NCBI RefSeq assembly: GCF_007567505.1
Contig: NZ_CP041783.1
Span: 1,302,001-1,366,000, forward strand
Source: Shewanella donghaensis
GTDB lineage: Bacteria; Pseudomonadota; Gammaproteobacteria; Enterobacterales; Shewanellaceae
Direction of reading: 5' to 3'
DNA length: 64,000 bases
The notes beneath the pieces were generated by a model that was not told where the DNA came from, did no database searches, and saw nothing but the letters and a program-made list of their open reading frames with translations. Positions 56,122 through 64,000 of this stretch are shown piece by piece; position 1 is the stretch's first letter, and each line of letters begins with the position of its first letter. The position numbers and the translations under genes were made by a program.

Positions 56122-58794
56122 ATGCAGTTTAATTCAAGATTGGCCAATGCAATTCGTTTTGCTTTGGTAAGTGGTGCGGTTACCGCAGCACTTAGTGCGC
56201 CAGTAGTTCTTGCGGCAGAAGAAGGAGCCGACGTTGAACGTATTCAAGTCACGGGTTCACGTATTAAACGTACCGACTTAGAAACAGCAACACCAGTAAC
56301 AGTGTTAAGTGCTGATGATATGGCAAAGCAAGGCTTTACCACTATCCAAGATGCGCTTCAAAACCTCACCTCAACAACCGGTGCAATGACAACACAAGAA
56401 GTACACGGTTTTACCCCTGCAGCTTCTTCAATCAGTTTACGTAATGCTGGCGCGAGTCGTACACTTACGCTTATCGATGGTAAGCGTTTAAACCAGTACC
56501 CAAAACCTGCTGGCGGAACCGATAACTTCGTTGATACAGCAAACTTACCAATGGAAGCCGTTGAACGTATTGAAATACTTCAATCTGGTGGTTCAGCTAT
56601 TTATGGTGCTGATGCTGTTGGTGGTGTCATTAACATCATTTTGAAAAAAGATTTTGATGGCGTTGCGTTAAAATATCGTCATGGCGATACCACTGAAGGC
56701 GGCGGGATGAATGACCGTATCGCACTTTCATTAGGTTCTTCAAGCGAGAAAGGCAACGTATCAACTTTCATTGAATTTAGCAGCAATGAAGCATTACAAG
56801 CTACAGATCGTGAAAACTTCGGTCTACACACAGATAAAGTGCCACACAGTGACTACTCTTCGTATAGCTCATATGGTGCTCGTATTGCTGGTACGGGAAC
56901 TGGTGCTCGTGAGTTAACACCTGAACAATGTGAAGCTCGAGGGTTTCTATGGACAGGAAGTACATGTGGTTTTGACCGCTCAGAATGGCGTGACTTAGAG
57001 CCAGAAAGCTACCGCTTTATCAGCACAACAAACTTCAACTATGAATTGTCTGACGATATCACTTTCTTAGGTCGTCTTGATTTTGCTAATGCAAAATCAA
57101 CCACTAATTTTGAGCCAATGGCCATTAATGATTACGATATCAACGTTGATGGTAATGACTTAACCGTAAGTTATGGCGATTTGATGAGTAAGACGTTCAA
57201 CAAATCAACGGGTCTTGGCGGTGATTTTGCTAACGCAACTGACGGTGATTACTACTACGCTCGTCGCTTACACGAATTCGATAACCGTAGCGGTGAAACG
57301 AACACCAGTAACTACTTCTTCTCAGCAGGTCTTCAAGGCGTTTTAGCTGACGAATATGATTGGGATATGTCAGCTAACTACGGCCGTACTAACGTCAACG
57401 TTTATCGCAGCGGTTTTGCAACCGTTGGTGGCATGTTCGATTACATCACTGCTGGTGAAAACGGTAATTCACTACTTGAAAACATGGCAGATGAAAATGT
57501 TGAAGCCGCGTCTTACTCACCATTTGAACGTGCGCAATCAACCCAAAAGAATATTCAGGCTAACATCACCGGTATGGCGTTTGAAATGCCTGAAGGCGAT
57601 GCGATGTTCGCATTCGGTGCTGAATATACTGAGCAAGATTACGAAACAGAATCTGATTCAGAAACCCAAAATGGTTCTGTACTGACGACAGGTGGCTCAT
57701 CGGGTGCGGGCGAACGTGACTTCTGGGCAACATACGCTGAAATCAGTGTTCCTGTGCTTGAAGATCTAACTATTGCAGCGGCGCTTCGTTACGATCACTA
57801 CAGCGACTTTGGCGGTAACTTATCACCACAAGTCACTGTTGAATACCGTCCTGTTGATGAGTTATTGGTTCGTGGTTCTTGGTCTAGTGTATTCCGTGCT
57901 CCAGACATGCACCGCGTATACGGAGACGCAACAAACGGCTTTACTCAGGTTATCGATTATAAGCAATGTCAGGCAATGGGTGGTCAACCGGGAGTTAAAA
58001 CCGGTAACGAATCTCTTGATGAGATTTGTAACGAACTGCACATTGATACGACAACAGGTGCCAACAAAGAACTTGAAGCTGAAACAGGCTACACAGCTAA
58101 CATTGGTGCAGTTTGGGGCGGCGACAGTTTAGAAGCCTCTATTGATTTGTGGGAATGGAAACTTGATGACATGGTAAGCGATATTAGCGCCTCAACTGCC
58201 GCTCAAGAATACGACACCTATGAAAATATGATTACCCGTGATGATAGTGGCACGATTACTCATATCAACACTGTAGCGCAGAACTTAGCGTACCAAAAAG
58301 TACGTGGTCTTGATTTAACCGCTGGTTACAGCTGGGATTTCAATGATATGGGTGAACTGCGCGTTAACTTTAATGGTACTTACATACTATTATCTGAAGG
58401 TCAGTTAAACCCAACCTCAGATGTGGATGATGACATTGAAGATGGCGGTTTACCACAGTACCGCGCTAACATGATCTTTAGCTACTTTATAGAAGATTTT
58501 GAAACCACTTTAGGTGCCTATCATACAGCACGTATGCACGGTTCTTCGTATAGTTCATTCATTGATGAAGAAGGCTTTACTGAAGATGACTTAGAAGTGG
58601 CATCACAAACTAAGTGGAATTTAACCGGTGCCTATAACTTCACCGATGATTTCAAACTAACTGCTGGTATTGTGAACCTATTTGACGTGGGCCCTAATTT
58701 TGACCCAACCAATACGTCATGGCCTCACTACCCTCGCGGCGTGTATAACGCTCGTGGACGTGAGTGGTTTGTTGAAGGTGAAATTAAGTTTTAA
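56122..58794 (+). CDS. TonB-dependent outer-membrane receptor
   Basis: 890 residues from MQFNSRLANAIRF. The N-terminus has a signal peptide (cleavage after VLAAE, near 35). The plug domain (about 40-170) shows the VERIQVTGSRIKRTD start, typical of Shewanella and Xanthomonas receptors, and then SGGSAIYGADAVGGVINI. The C-terminal barrel ends WFVEGEIKF. A TonB box is not obvious, as is usual in this subgroup. The substrate (iron complex, vitamin, or sugar) cannot be deduced. The ribosome site is AGGAAGAG upstream of 56122; a TTG at 56083 would give an unlikely 13-residue extension. It has a long G-poor leader. Confidence 0.92.
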   Translation: MQFNSRLANAIRFALVSGAVTAALSAPVVLAAEEGADVERIQVTGSRIKRTDLETATPVTVLSADDMAKQGFTTIQDALQNLTSTTGAMTTQEVHGFTPAASSISLRNAGASRTLTLIDGKRLNQYPKPAGGTDNFVDTANLPMEAVERIEILQSGGSAIYGADAVGGVINIILKKDFDGVALKYRHGDTTEGGGMNDRIALSLGSSSEKGNVSTFIEFSSNEALQATDRENFGLHTDKVPHSDYSSYSSYGARIAGTGTGARELTPEQCEARGFLWTGSTCGFDRSEWRDLEPESYRFISTTNFNYELSDDITFLGRLDFANAKSTTNFEPMAINDYDINVDGNDLTVSYGDLMSKTFNKSTGLGGDFANATDGDYYYARRLHEFDNRSGETNTSNYFFSAGLQGVLADEYDWDMSANYGRTNVNVYRSGFATVGGMFDYITAGENGNSLLENMADENVEAASYSPFERAQSTQKNIQANITGMAFEMPEGDAMFAFGAEYTEQDYETESDSETQNGSVLTTGGSSGAGERDFWATYAEISVPVLEDLTIAAALRYDHYSDFGGNLSPQVTVEYRPVDELLVRGSWSSVFRAPDMHRVYGDATNGFTQVIDYKQCQAMGGQPGVKTGNESLDEICNELHIDTTTGANKELEAETGYTANIGAVWGGDSLEASIDLWEWKLDDMVSDISASTAAQEYDTYENMITRDDSGTITHINTVAQNLAYQKVRGLDLTAGYSWDFNDMGELRVNFNGTYILLSEGQLNPTSDVDDDIEDGGLPQYRANMIFSYFIEDFETTLGAYHTARMHGSSYSSFIDEEGFTEDDLEVASQTKWNLTGAYNFTDDFKLTAGIVNLFDVGPNFDPTNTSWPHYPRGVYNARGREWFVEGEIKF

Positions 58795-58883
58795 CGAAGT
58801 CATAAGTTAAAAAAGAGTCAAGCTCAACGAATTAAATCGAACGAGCTAGTTTAAAAAGACTATTCCCAATAGTTCTTCCCAGC

Positions 58884-58913
58884 AAAACGGCATCAAATGA
58901 TGCCGTTTTTTTT
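58884..58913. terminator. Terminator after the TonB-dependent receptor gene
   Basis: AAACGGCATCA / TGATGCCGTTT stem, then a T8 tail. The A-run on the left would also serve the convergent YfcC gene. Confidence 0.9.
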
Positions 58914-58987
58914 CACTTTTTAAAATCCCGCCTGCACTTATGATTATAGCTATGCTTATCTCCGACGTCAGCTCAAATAGAGATGAG

Positions 58988-60550
58988 CTAGCTAAAGCCT
59001 AAATAATGCGCGGCAATCACAGCAATACTCGATAGCACAAACAGTGACACCATAAAGCGCCAAATAAACTTAAGCCAATCACCCCAATCAACACGGCAAA
59101 CACCTAGAGTGGCCATTAACGACGCTGAGGTCGGCACTAATACATTGGTAAAGCCATCACCCAACTGAAAAGCCAATACTGCGACTTGCCTTGTCACCCC
59201 AACAATATCTGCCAGTGGGGCCATTAATGGCATAGTTAACGCCGCTTGACCTGAGCCTGACGTGACAAAGAAATTAAATACCGATTGAAACAACAACATA
59301 AACCAAGCAGATAAAGCATTAGGTAATTGTCCAATAACATTACCCGCACTGTGTAATATGCTATTTAACACTGTAGGTTCAGTCGGCCCACCGCCGCCAA
59401 TGAGTAATAGAATACCTGATGCACAACCCACTAATAACGCAGGTTCAAGCATGGTTTCAGCACCTTGCTTAAAACTTTGCGCCACTTTATTCATCGTTAA
59501 GGCATTAAGCTTAAATATAATGCCAATAATGCCGACCACAATTCCCATGGTAAAAAATTGACTGGCAATTTCAGGTATAAACCACGCATGAGCGATAACG
59601 CCCCAGATAACCCAAGCAATCGTCGCGATAATGGTCAGTAATACAAGTATGTCACCAACATTAAATCGGCTATCTTTTACAGTGCCTTGCTGGTTATCTC
59701 TAAAATATTGGTCGCTATGAAAACTAAAAGACGCACTAGGTTGTTTTTGAACTTTCGCTGCATAGCGCATGGTAAAAGCAATACCTATCAAGGTAAAACC
59801 AACCCAAAGCCCGAAGCGCACTCCAGCCCCAGATAGTACTGGCACTCCAGAAATACCTTGAGCAATCGCAACACTAAACGGGTTCATCCATGAGCTGGCA
59901 AAACCGATTTGTGTGGCGACATACGTCACCATCACGGTACATATGCCATCATAGCCAAGGCGGATCATTAACGGGCAAATAATAATAGCGAAAGCAATGG
60001 CCTCTTCTCCCATGCCAAATACCGCCCCGCCCAGAGAAAACAAACTGAAAATCACTGGGATAAAGATTTGCTCGTTACCCTTGGTTTTATCAATTAATCG
60101 CAAAATGCCGTTATCGATAGTCCCCGTGGCCATCACGACGCCAAATGATCCACCAATCACCAACATAAACATGATAACGCCAATAGCACTGCCCCATTTA
60201 GAGCCAGAAACCATACCTTCAAAGGCAAAATTAAAAAAACCTACTCCGCCATCACCTTTAAAAAATGAAATGGGATTGAGCTTGGGTTCACCCTGTTCGT
60301 CAGTAGCATAAACAAATGAGTTGGGGTCTACGACGCTGCGGGTTTTCTCAACACCATCGACAACATAATGTGCTTCTTGGGTAGTGAATGAGCCAATTGG
60401 AACGACATAGGTGAGCAGTGCAGCAGCCAAAGCAACAAAGAAAATAATCACCAAAGTATCTGGCATTGATTTCGGAGGCTGCGTGCTTTTAGTAAGGGAT
60501 TGCAGATCAGGTGTTAATTCTGTCGCTAGTGTTTTTTGGGGTTCTATCAT
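58988..60550 (-). CDS. yfcC: YfcC-family carrier (DcuC-like superfamily)
   Basis: 520-residue polytopic membrane transporter. The YfcC family is placed near C4-dicarboxylate and short-chain fatty-acid carriers; the true substrate is not established. The N-terminal 30 residues are polar and cytosolic. About a dozen hydrophobic segments follow, with GMGEEAIAFAIIICPLMIRLGYDG, FASSWMNPFSVAIAQGISG and SGSGQAALTMPLMAPLADIVGVTRQ blocks characteristic of the family. It is located between the TonB receptor and focA, on the focA strand; a terminator downstream of focA separates the two. Confidence 0.8.
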   Translation of the reverse strand: MIEPQKTLATELTPDLQSLTKSTQPPKSMPDTLVIIFFVALAAALLTYVVPIGSFTTQEAHYVVDGVEKTRSVVDPNSFVYATDEQGEPKLNPISFFKGDGGVGFFNFAFEGMVSGSKWGSAIGVIMFMLVIGGSFGVVMATGTIDNGILRLIDKTKGNEQIFIPVIFSLFSLGGAVFGMGEEAIAFAIIICPLMIRLGYDGICTVMVTYVATQIGFASSWMNPFSVAIAQGISGVPVLSGAGVRFGLWVGFTLIGIAFTMRYAAKVQKQPSASFSFHSDQYFRDNQQGTVKDSRFNVGDILVLLTIIATIAWVIWGVIAHAWFIPEIASQFFTMGIVVGIIGIIFKLNALTMNKVAQSFKQGAETMLEPALLVGCASGILLLIGGGGPTEPTVLNSILHSAGNVIGQLPNALSAWFMLLFQSVFNFFVTSGSGQAALTMPLMAPLADIVGVTRQVAVLAFQLGDGFTNVLVPTSASLMATLGVCRVDWGDWLKFIWRFMVSLFVLSSIAVIAAHYLGFS

Positions 60551-60700
60551 GTGATGACCATGCTTATTGTTATTTTAATGATGGGTTATCAAGTGATTAA
60601 GATTCTACTATTGTCGTGAGGTTAATTACCAATAATATTATAGGCTTGTTTAAACCGATGACGACATATGTAGTGATAAATACGCTTAGGCCATAGACAC

Positions 60701-60726
60701 AAAAACGCCCAGCAAAGCTAGGCGTC
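60701..60726 (-). terminator. Terminator downstream of focA
   Basis: ACGCCC..AGC / GCT..AGGCGT imperfect stem (one mismatch); on the minus strand it is followed by a T5 tract. Confidence 0.65.
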
Positions 60727-60789
60727 TAGTCAATCAACTAATTAAGTATAAGACAGGTCTATGTAAACACCGTCTTTATACTCAATCTG

Positions 60790-61743
60790 TTAATCACTTT
60801 TTTGTTCAATTTTAGTGACTATCGATGCATTGCTAGCACCCTGAGTCCCGATAGTGAGCTTACCTTGTTCAACTAGCCAAAAACCCAAGCCAACAAACAC
60901 CCCACCACCAATGATGTTACCTAGGGTAACTGGGATAAGGTTATTAAATACAAAGTTAACTAGGGTTAAATCATCATATTGAGCAGGATTAATATTAAGC
61001 GCGACATAAAAGCTTTCTGGCGCAAAAGAATGAATAGCTACACCTAAAGGCACCATGAACATATTGGCAATACTGTGTTCAAAACCACTGCTGACAAACA
61101 TGGCAACCGGCAAAATCATTAAACATGATTTAGTCAGTAAATCTTTAGTCGCAAAGGTCATCCACACAGCCAAGCACACCAGCATGTTACACAAAACCCC
61201 CAAGGTTAATGCCTGCGACCAAGTGTGATGAATCTTATGTTGCGCAATATTCAGCGCACTTAATCCCCATTGGCCACTGTTTAACTCAAACATACGTGCA
61301 GACATGATTAAAAACACCATTAGCAGTGCTCCAATCAAATTACCCGCATAAACTCGTGCCCAGCATTGTAACTGTACCGAGGTTTTTATTTTTTTCTGTG
61401 CCCACGGAATGGAAGTTAATACCGTACTGGTAAATAATTCAGTACCACATACCACCACTAAAATAAGCCCTAAACTAAATGCAACACCACCAATGAGACG
61501 TGTTATCCCCCAGCCCATCGTGCTGCCGTTCGTCACTGTGATATAAAATACAAACGCAATGGCAATGAAAGCACCAGCAAAAATGGATAGGATAAAAGAT
61601 TGCCAAGGACTTTTAGCCACTTTAGCTAAACCGAAATTTTCAGCCTGTTGAAAGGTGGTAGGCGAAGTCGTTATAGACTTAGCTGTTAACTCGGTTGTTG
61701 AGTCCGCCGTAGATTGGCGTTCGTCACCGGTTAAATTCTTCAT
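60790..61743 (-). CDS. focA: Formate/nitrite transporter FocA
   Basis: Inner-membrane formate channel of the FNT family, pentameric, exporting formate made by PflB and re-importing it at low pH. 317 residues from MKNLTGDERQ (GGGG 5 nt upstream); a longer frame to 61806 lacks a site. The first 35 residues are a polar extension beyond E. coli FocA. Six hydrophobic segments follow with the FNT signatures (AGAFIAIAFVFYI, ELFTSTVL, GFEHSIANMFMVPLG, NLIPVTLGNIIGGGVFVG). Here focA is divergent from pflB, whereas in E. coli focA and pflB are one operon. Confidence 0.95.
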   Translation of the reverse strand: MKNLTGDERQSTADSTTELTAKSITTSPTTFQQAENFGLAKVAKSPWQSFILSIFAGAFIAIAFVFYITVTNGSTMGWGITRLIGGVAFSLGLILVVVCGTELFTSTVLTSIPWAQKKIKTSVQLQCWARVYAGNLIGALLMVFLIMSARMFELNSGQWGLSALNIAQHKIHHTWSQALTLGVLCNMLVCLAVWMTFATKDLLTKSCLMILPVAMFVSSGFEHSIANMFMVPLGVAIHSFAPESFYVALNINPAQYDDLTLVNFVFNNLIPVTLGNIIGGGVFVGLGFWLVEQGKLTIGTQGASNASIVTKIEQKSD

Positions 61744-61988
61744 AAAAACCCCAATATGAATTATAAAAACATCAACAATAAATTGGTAATACCAAAATAA
61801 GCACACAAAAATGATACTGATATTATAGGCAACCTACTTTAATAAGTGCTAATAAACTATCAGCTTTACTAAAAAATGCTATAAATCAGTATAGCAAAGC
61901 GACATCATGATAAGAATGTTACCAAAAGTAGCCTTGTTGTACGCTGCAAGAGTAGACACTATTGGTCATTTAAAAAACCTTATGCTTA

Positions 61989-62014
61989 AAAACTGTTACC
62001 TAGCTAACAGTTTT
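61989..62014. promoter_or_regulatory. Inverted repeat in the focA-pflB divergent region
   Basis: AAAACTGTTA / TAACAGTTTT perfect 10-bp arms with a 6-nt loop (CCTAGC). It could be an operator or a weak terminator. Role unknown. Confidence 0.45.
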
Positions 62015-62083
62015 GTCCATATCTTAAGCGATTTAGCTTTAATTAAGTGAAGTCGTATAAAAGCTATGCTAAAATTCTTTAGG

Positions 62084-62104
62084 TAAATTGGTCTTACCAA
62101 TTTA
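62084..62104 (+). promoter_or_regulatory. PdhR operator upstream of pflB
   Basis: TAAATTGGTCTTACCAATTT and its last base form a perfect palindrome with a 3-bp centre. The core AATTGGT-N3-ACCAATT matches the E. coli PdhR consensus exactly. It lies 180 bp before the pflB start. PdhR is a pyruvate-sensing GntR repressor; placing pflB in its regulon is metabolically logical. Confidence 0.75.
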
Positions 62105-62284
62105 TTTTGAGTGAAAATTTTGTTCAATTGTTGAATTAAAATGATTGAACTAACAGATTAGATGCCCTTGCGATCATCCATTTATAGGGGTCTCAATTTT
62201 TGAACCGTCGACTTGTTTGTAACATTTAACCCGTAACATCAAGTGGCAGTTCAGCAGCAGTTAATTACGAGAAGGTAAATTACC

Positions 62285-64000
62285 ATGACCGATACAACAG
62301 AGTTATTTGCAAACGCTTGGCAGAATTTTGAAGCTGGTGATTGGAAAACTGAAGTCAACGTTCGCGACTTTATCCAGAAAAACTACACACCTTATGAAGG
62401 TGATGAGTCTTTTTTAGCTGGTGCAACTGCCGCTACTGATTCACTTTGGAATAAAGTGATGGAAGGGATTAAGCAAGAAAACAGCACTCACGCCCCTGTT
62501 GATTTCGATACTGAAATGGTTTCAACCATTACCTCTCATGATGCTGGTTATATCAATCAAGATTTGGAAACCATTGTAGGTTTGCAAACTGATGCGCCGC
62601 TTAAACGCGCAATGCTGCCAAATGGCGGTATTCGTATGGTTGAAGGTTCTTGTAAAGCTTATGGCCGCGAATTAAACCAAGACGTTAAGTACACTTATTC
62701 TGAATTACGTAAAACCCATAACCAAGGTGTATTCGATATTTATACCCCTGAAATTATGGCATGTCGTAAGTCTGGTATTTTAACAGGGTTACCTGATGCG
62801 TACGGCCGTGGTCGTATCATTGGTGATTACCGTCGTATTGCACTTTATGGTATCGATTACCTAATGCAAGATAAGTTCGCCCAGTTCTCTTCACTTCAAG
62901 CAGGTTTTGAAGCTGGCGAAGACTTATCATACACAATGCAACTACGTGAAGAAATTGCAGAGCAGCATCGTGCTCTTGGTCAAATGAAGAAAATGGCAGC
63001 TAAATACGGCTGTGATATTTCTTTACCTGCGACCAATGCAAAAGAAGCTATCCAATGGACTTACTTTGGTTACCTTGCTGCAGTTAAAAGCCAAAATGGC
63101 GCGGCAATGTCATTAGGCCGTACTTCTTCATTCTTAGATATCTTCGTTGAGCGCGATATCAAAAATGGGGTAATCACTGAAGAACAAGCACAAGAAATGG
63201 TTGACCATTTCGTGATGAAACTTCGTATGGTGCGTTTCTTACGTACTCCTGAATACGATGAATTGTTCTCTGGCGACCCAATCTGGGCAACAGAATCAAT
63301 TGCTGGTATGGGTTTAGACGGTCGTACTCTTGTTACGAAATCAAGCTTCCGTTTCTTACACACTTTATACAACATGGGCCCAAGCCCTGAGCCAAACATT
63401 ACCGTGTTATGGTCAAATGAGCTGCCACAAGGTTTTAAAAACTATTGTGCAAAAGTCTCTATCGATACCAGTTCAATCCAGTACGAAAATGATGATTTAA
63501 TGCGTCCTGATTTCGAATCAGACGATTACGCAATTGCTTGTTGTGTGAGCCCTATGATTATAGGTAAACACATGCAGTTTTTCGGTGCCCGTGCCAACTT
63601 AGCTAAAACAATGCTTTATGCAATCAATGGCGGCGTTGACGAAAAGCTAAAAATCCAAGTTGCTCCTAAAGCGGATCCAATTACATCTGAAGTTTTAGAA
63701 TTTGATGATGTTATGGGTCGTTTAGACGGCTTAATGGATTGGTTAGCAACACAATATGTGACAGCACTTAACTCTATCCATTACATGCACGACAAGTATT
63801 CATATGAGTCAGCATTAATGGCACTTCATGACCGTGACGTTAGACGTACAATGGCATGTGGTATTGCGGGCCTTTCAATTGCAGCCGATTCATTATCTGC
63901 AATTAAGTTTGGTACTGTTAAGCCAATCCGTGATGAAAACGGTATTGCGGTTGATTTTGATATCTCAGGTGATTATCCAAAATTTGGTAATAATGACCCA
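62285..64000 (+). CDS. pflB: Pyruvate formate-lyase (3' partial)
   Basis: Glycyl-radical enzyme of anaerobic metabolism: pyruvate + CoA to acetyl-CoA + formate, cytosolic. The frame is open from 62285 to the window edge (572 of about 760 residues). The catalytic pair Cys419-Cys420 lies in [19 protein letters not shown]. The end of the visible part ([11 protein letters not shown]) aligns with E. coli PflB, whose Gly radical site and C-terminus lie outside the window. A PdhR-like operator lies upstream, and focA is transcribed divergently. Confidence 0.97.
   Translation, partial: MTDTTELFANAWQNFEAGDWKTEVNVRDFIQKNYTPYEGDESFLAGATAATDSLWNKVMEGIKQENSTHAPVDFDTEMVSTITSHDAGYINQDLETIVGLQTDAPLKRAMLPNGGIRMVEGSCKAYGRELNQDVKYTYSELRKTHNQGVFDIYTPEIMACRKSGILTGLPDAYGRGRIIGDYRRIALYGIDYLMQDKFAQFSSLQAGFEAGEDLSYTMQLREEIAEQHRALGQMKKMAAKYGCDISLPATNAKEAIQWTYFGYLAAVKSQNGAAMSLGRTSSFLDIFVERDIKNGVITEEQAQEMVDHFVMKLRMVRFLRTPEYDELFSGDPIWATESIAGMGLDGRTLVTKSSFRFLHTLYNMGPSPEPNITVLWSNELPQGFKNYCAKVSIDTSSIQYENDDLMRPDFESDDYAIACCVSPMIIGKHMQFFGARANLAKTMLYAINGGVDEKLKIQVAPKADPITSEVLEFDDVMGRLDGLMDWLATQYVTALNSIHYMHDKYSYESALMALHDRDVRRTMACGIAGLSIAADSLSAIKFGTVKPIRDENGIAVDFDISGDYPKFGNNDP

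Larger units (their letters stand above)
61744..62284. other. Divergent focA/pflB regulatory region
   Basis: 540 bp, AT-rich. It contains a perfect 10-bp inverted repeat AAAACTGTTA/TAACAGTTTT (61989-62014), a PdhR-type operator (62084-62104), and a purine-rich AGAAGG ribosome site for pflB (about 10 nt before 62285). No clear FNR or CRP consensus was found by eye. Confidence 0.6.

Noticed and set aside
61744-61806. Longer focA start
   Set aside because: Hydrophobic 21-residue extension without ribosome site; GGGG precedes 61743.

Overview
The window looks like a stretch of a Shewanella-type marine gammaproteobacterial chromosome. The basis is protein similarity to E. coli/Vibrio/Shewanella families (SuhB, RibA, YibL, NrdDG, RssA, MepM, SbcCD, YfcA, RraB, LigA, ZipA, SMC, CysZ, CysK, FocA, PflB), moderately AT-rich DNA, and FNR/EtrA-, NrdR- and PdhR-type operators. 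The genus is inferred from recall, not from a search. No rRNA, tRNA, CRISPR array or intact insertion sequence was seen.

Layout. 1-4.7 kb: suhB (cut by the left edge), psiE behind an FNR-like box, a PilZ protein next to an orphan ParA-like ATPase, a VF530-family protein, an outer-membrane protein and ribA. 4.8-9.3 kb: yibL, the anaerobic ribonucleotide reductase pair nrdD-nrdG (preceded by two NrdR boxes and an FNR-like palindrome) and a patatin-like protein. 9.4-13.4 kb: DEAD-box helicase, DUF3010 protein, YgjP-like metalloprotease, and the LysM/M23 endopeptidase MepM. 13.9-19 kb: sbcC-sbcD, the dsDNA-end nuclease. 19-24.6 kb: YfcA and DASS transporters, a small outer-membrane protein, a CHMI tautomerase, an M14 peptidase and a GNAT. 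24.7-27.5 kb: a NERD nuclease-like protein fused to two degenerate kinase domains, rraB and an S4 RNA-binding protein. 27.7-38.3 kb: YeeZ-like NAD protein, HD-GYP phosphodiesterase, DUF2919 protein, ligA, zipA, smc and divergent cysZ.

38.4-47.1 kb is an accessory, partly decayed island. It holds a truncated and frameshifted AHH-nuclease toxin tip with its orphan Imm11-type immunity gene, several lineage-specific proteins, an orphan prepilin, a CrtC/AttH-like protein, a LysR regulator, long non-coding stretches, and two families of short dispersed repeats. One family abuts the toxin relic. 47.1-58.8 kb carries a CBM9/DUF5916 outer-membrane protein, a double-REC GGDEF protein, a KAS III enzyme, cysK, a decayed gene, a methyltransferase and a large TonB-dependent receptor. 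59-64 kb holds a YfcC-type carrier and focA divergent from pflB (cut by the right edge), with a near-perfect PdhR operator in front of pflB.

Themes. Anaerobic metabolism (nrdDG, focA, pflB, FNR-like sites) is coupled to pyruvate sensing (PdhR box). There are genome-maintenance genes (sbcCD, smc, ligA, zipA), c-di-GMP signalling (PilZ, HD-GYP, GGDEF), and an island of toxin/immunity debris. The most unusual items are the NERD-pseudokinase fusion, the AHH relic bounded by a dispersed repeat, and the island repeat families.
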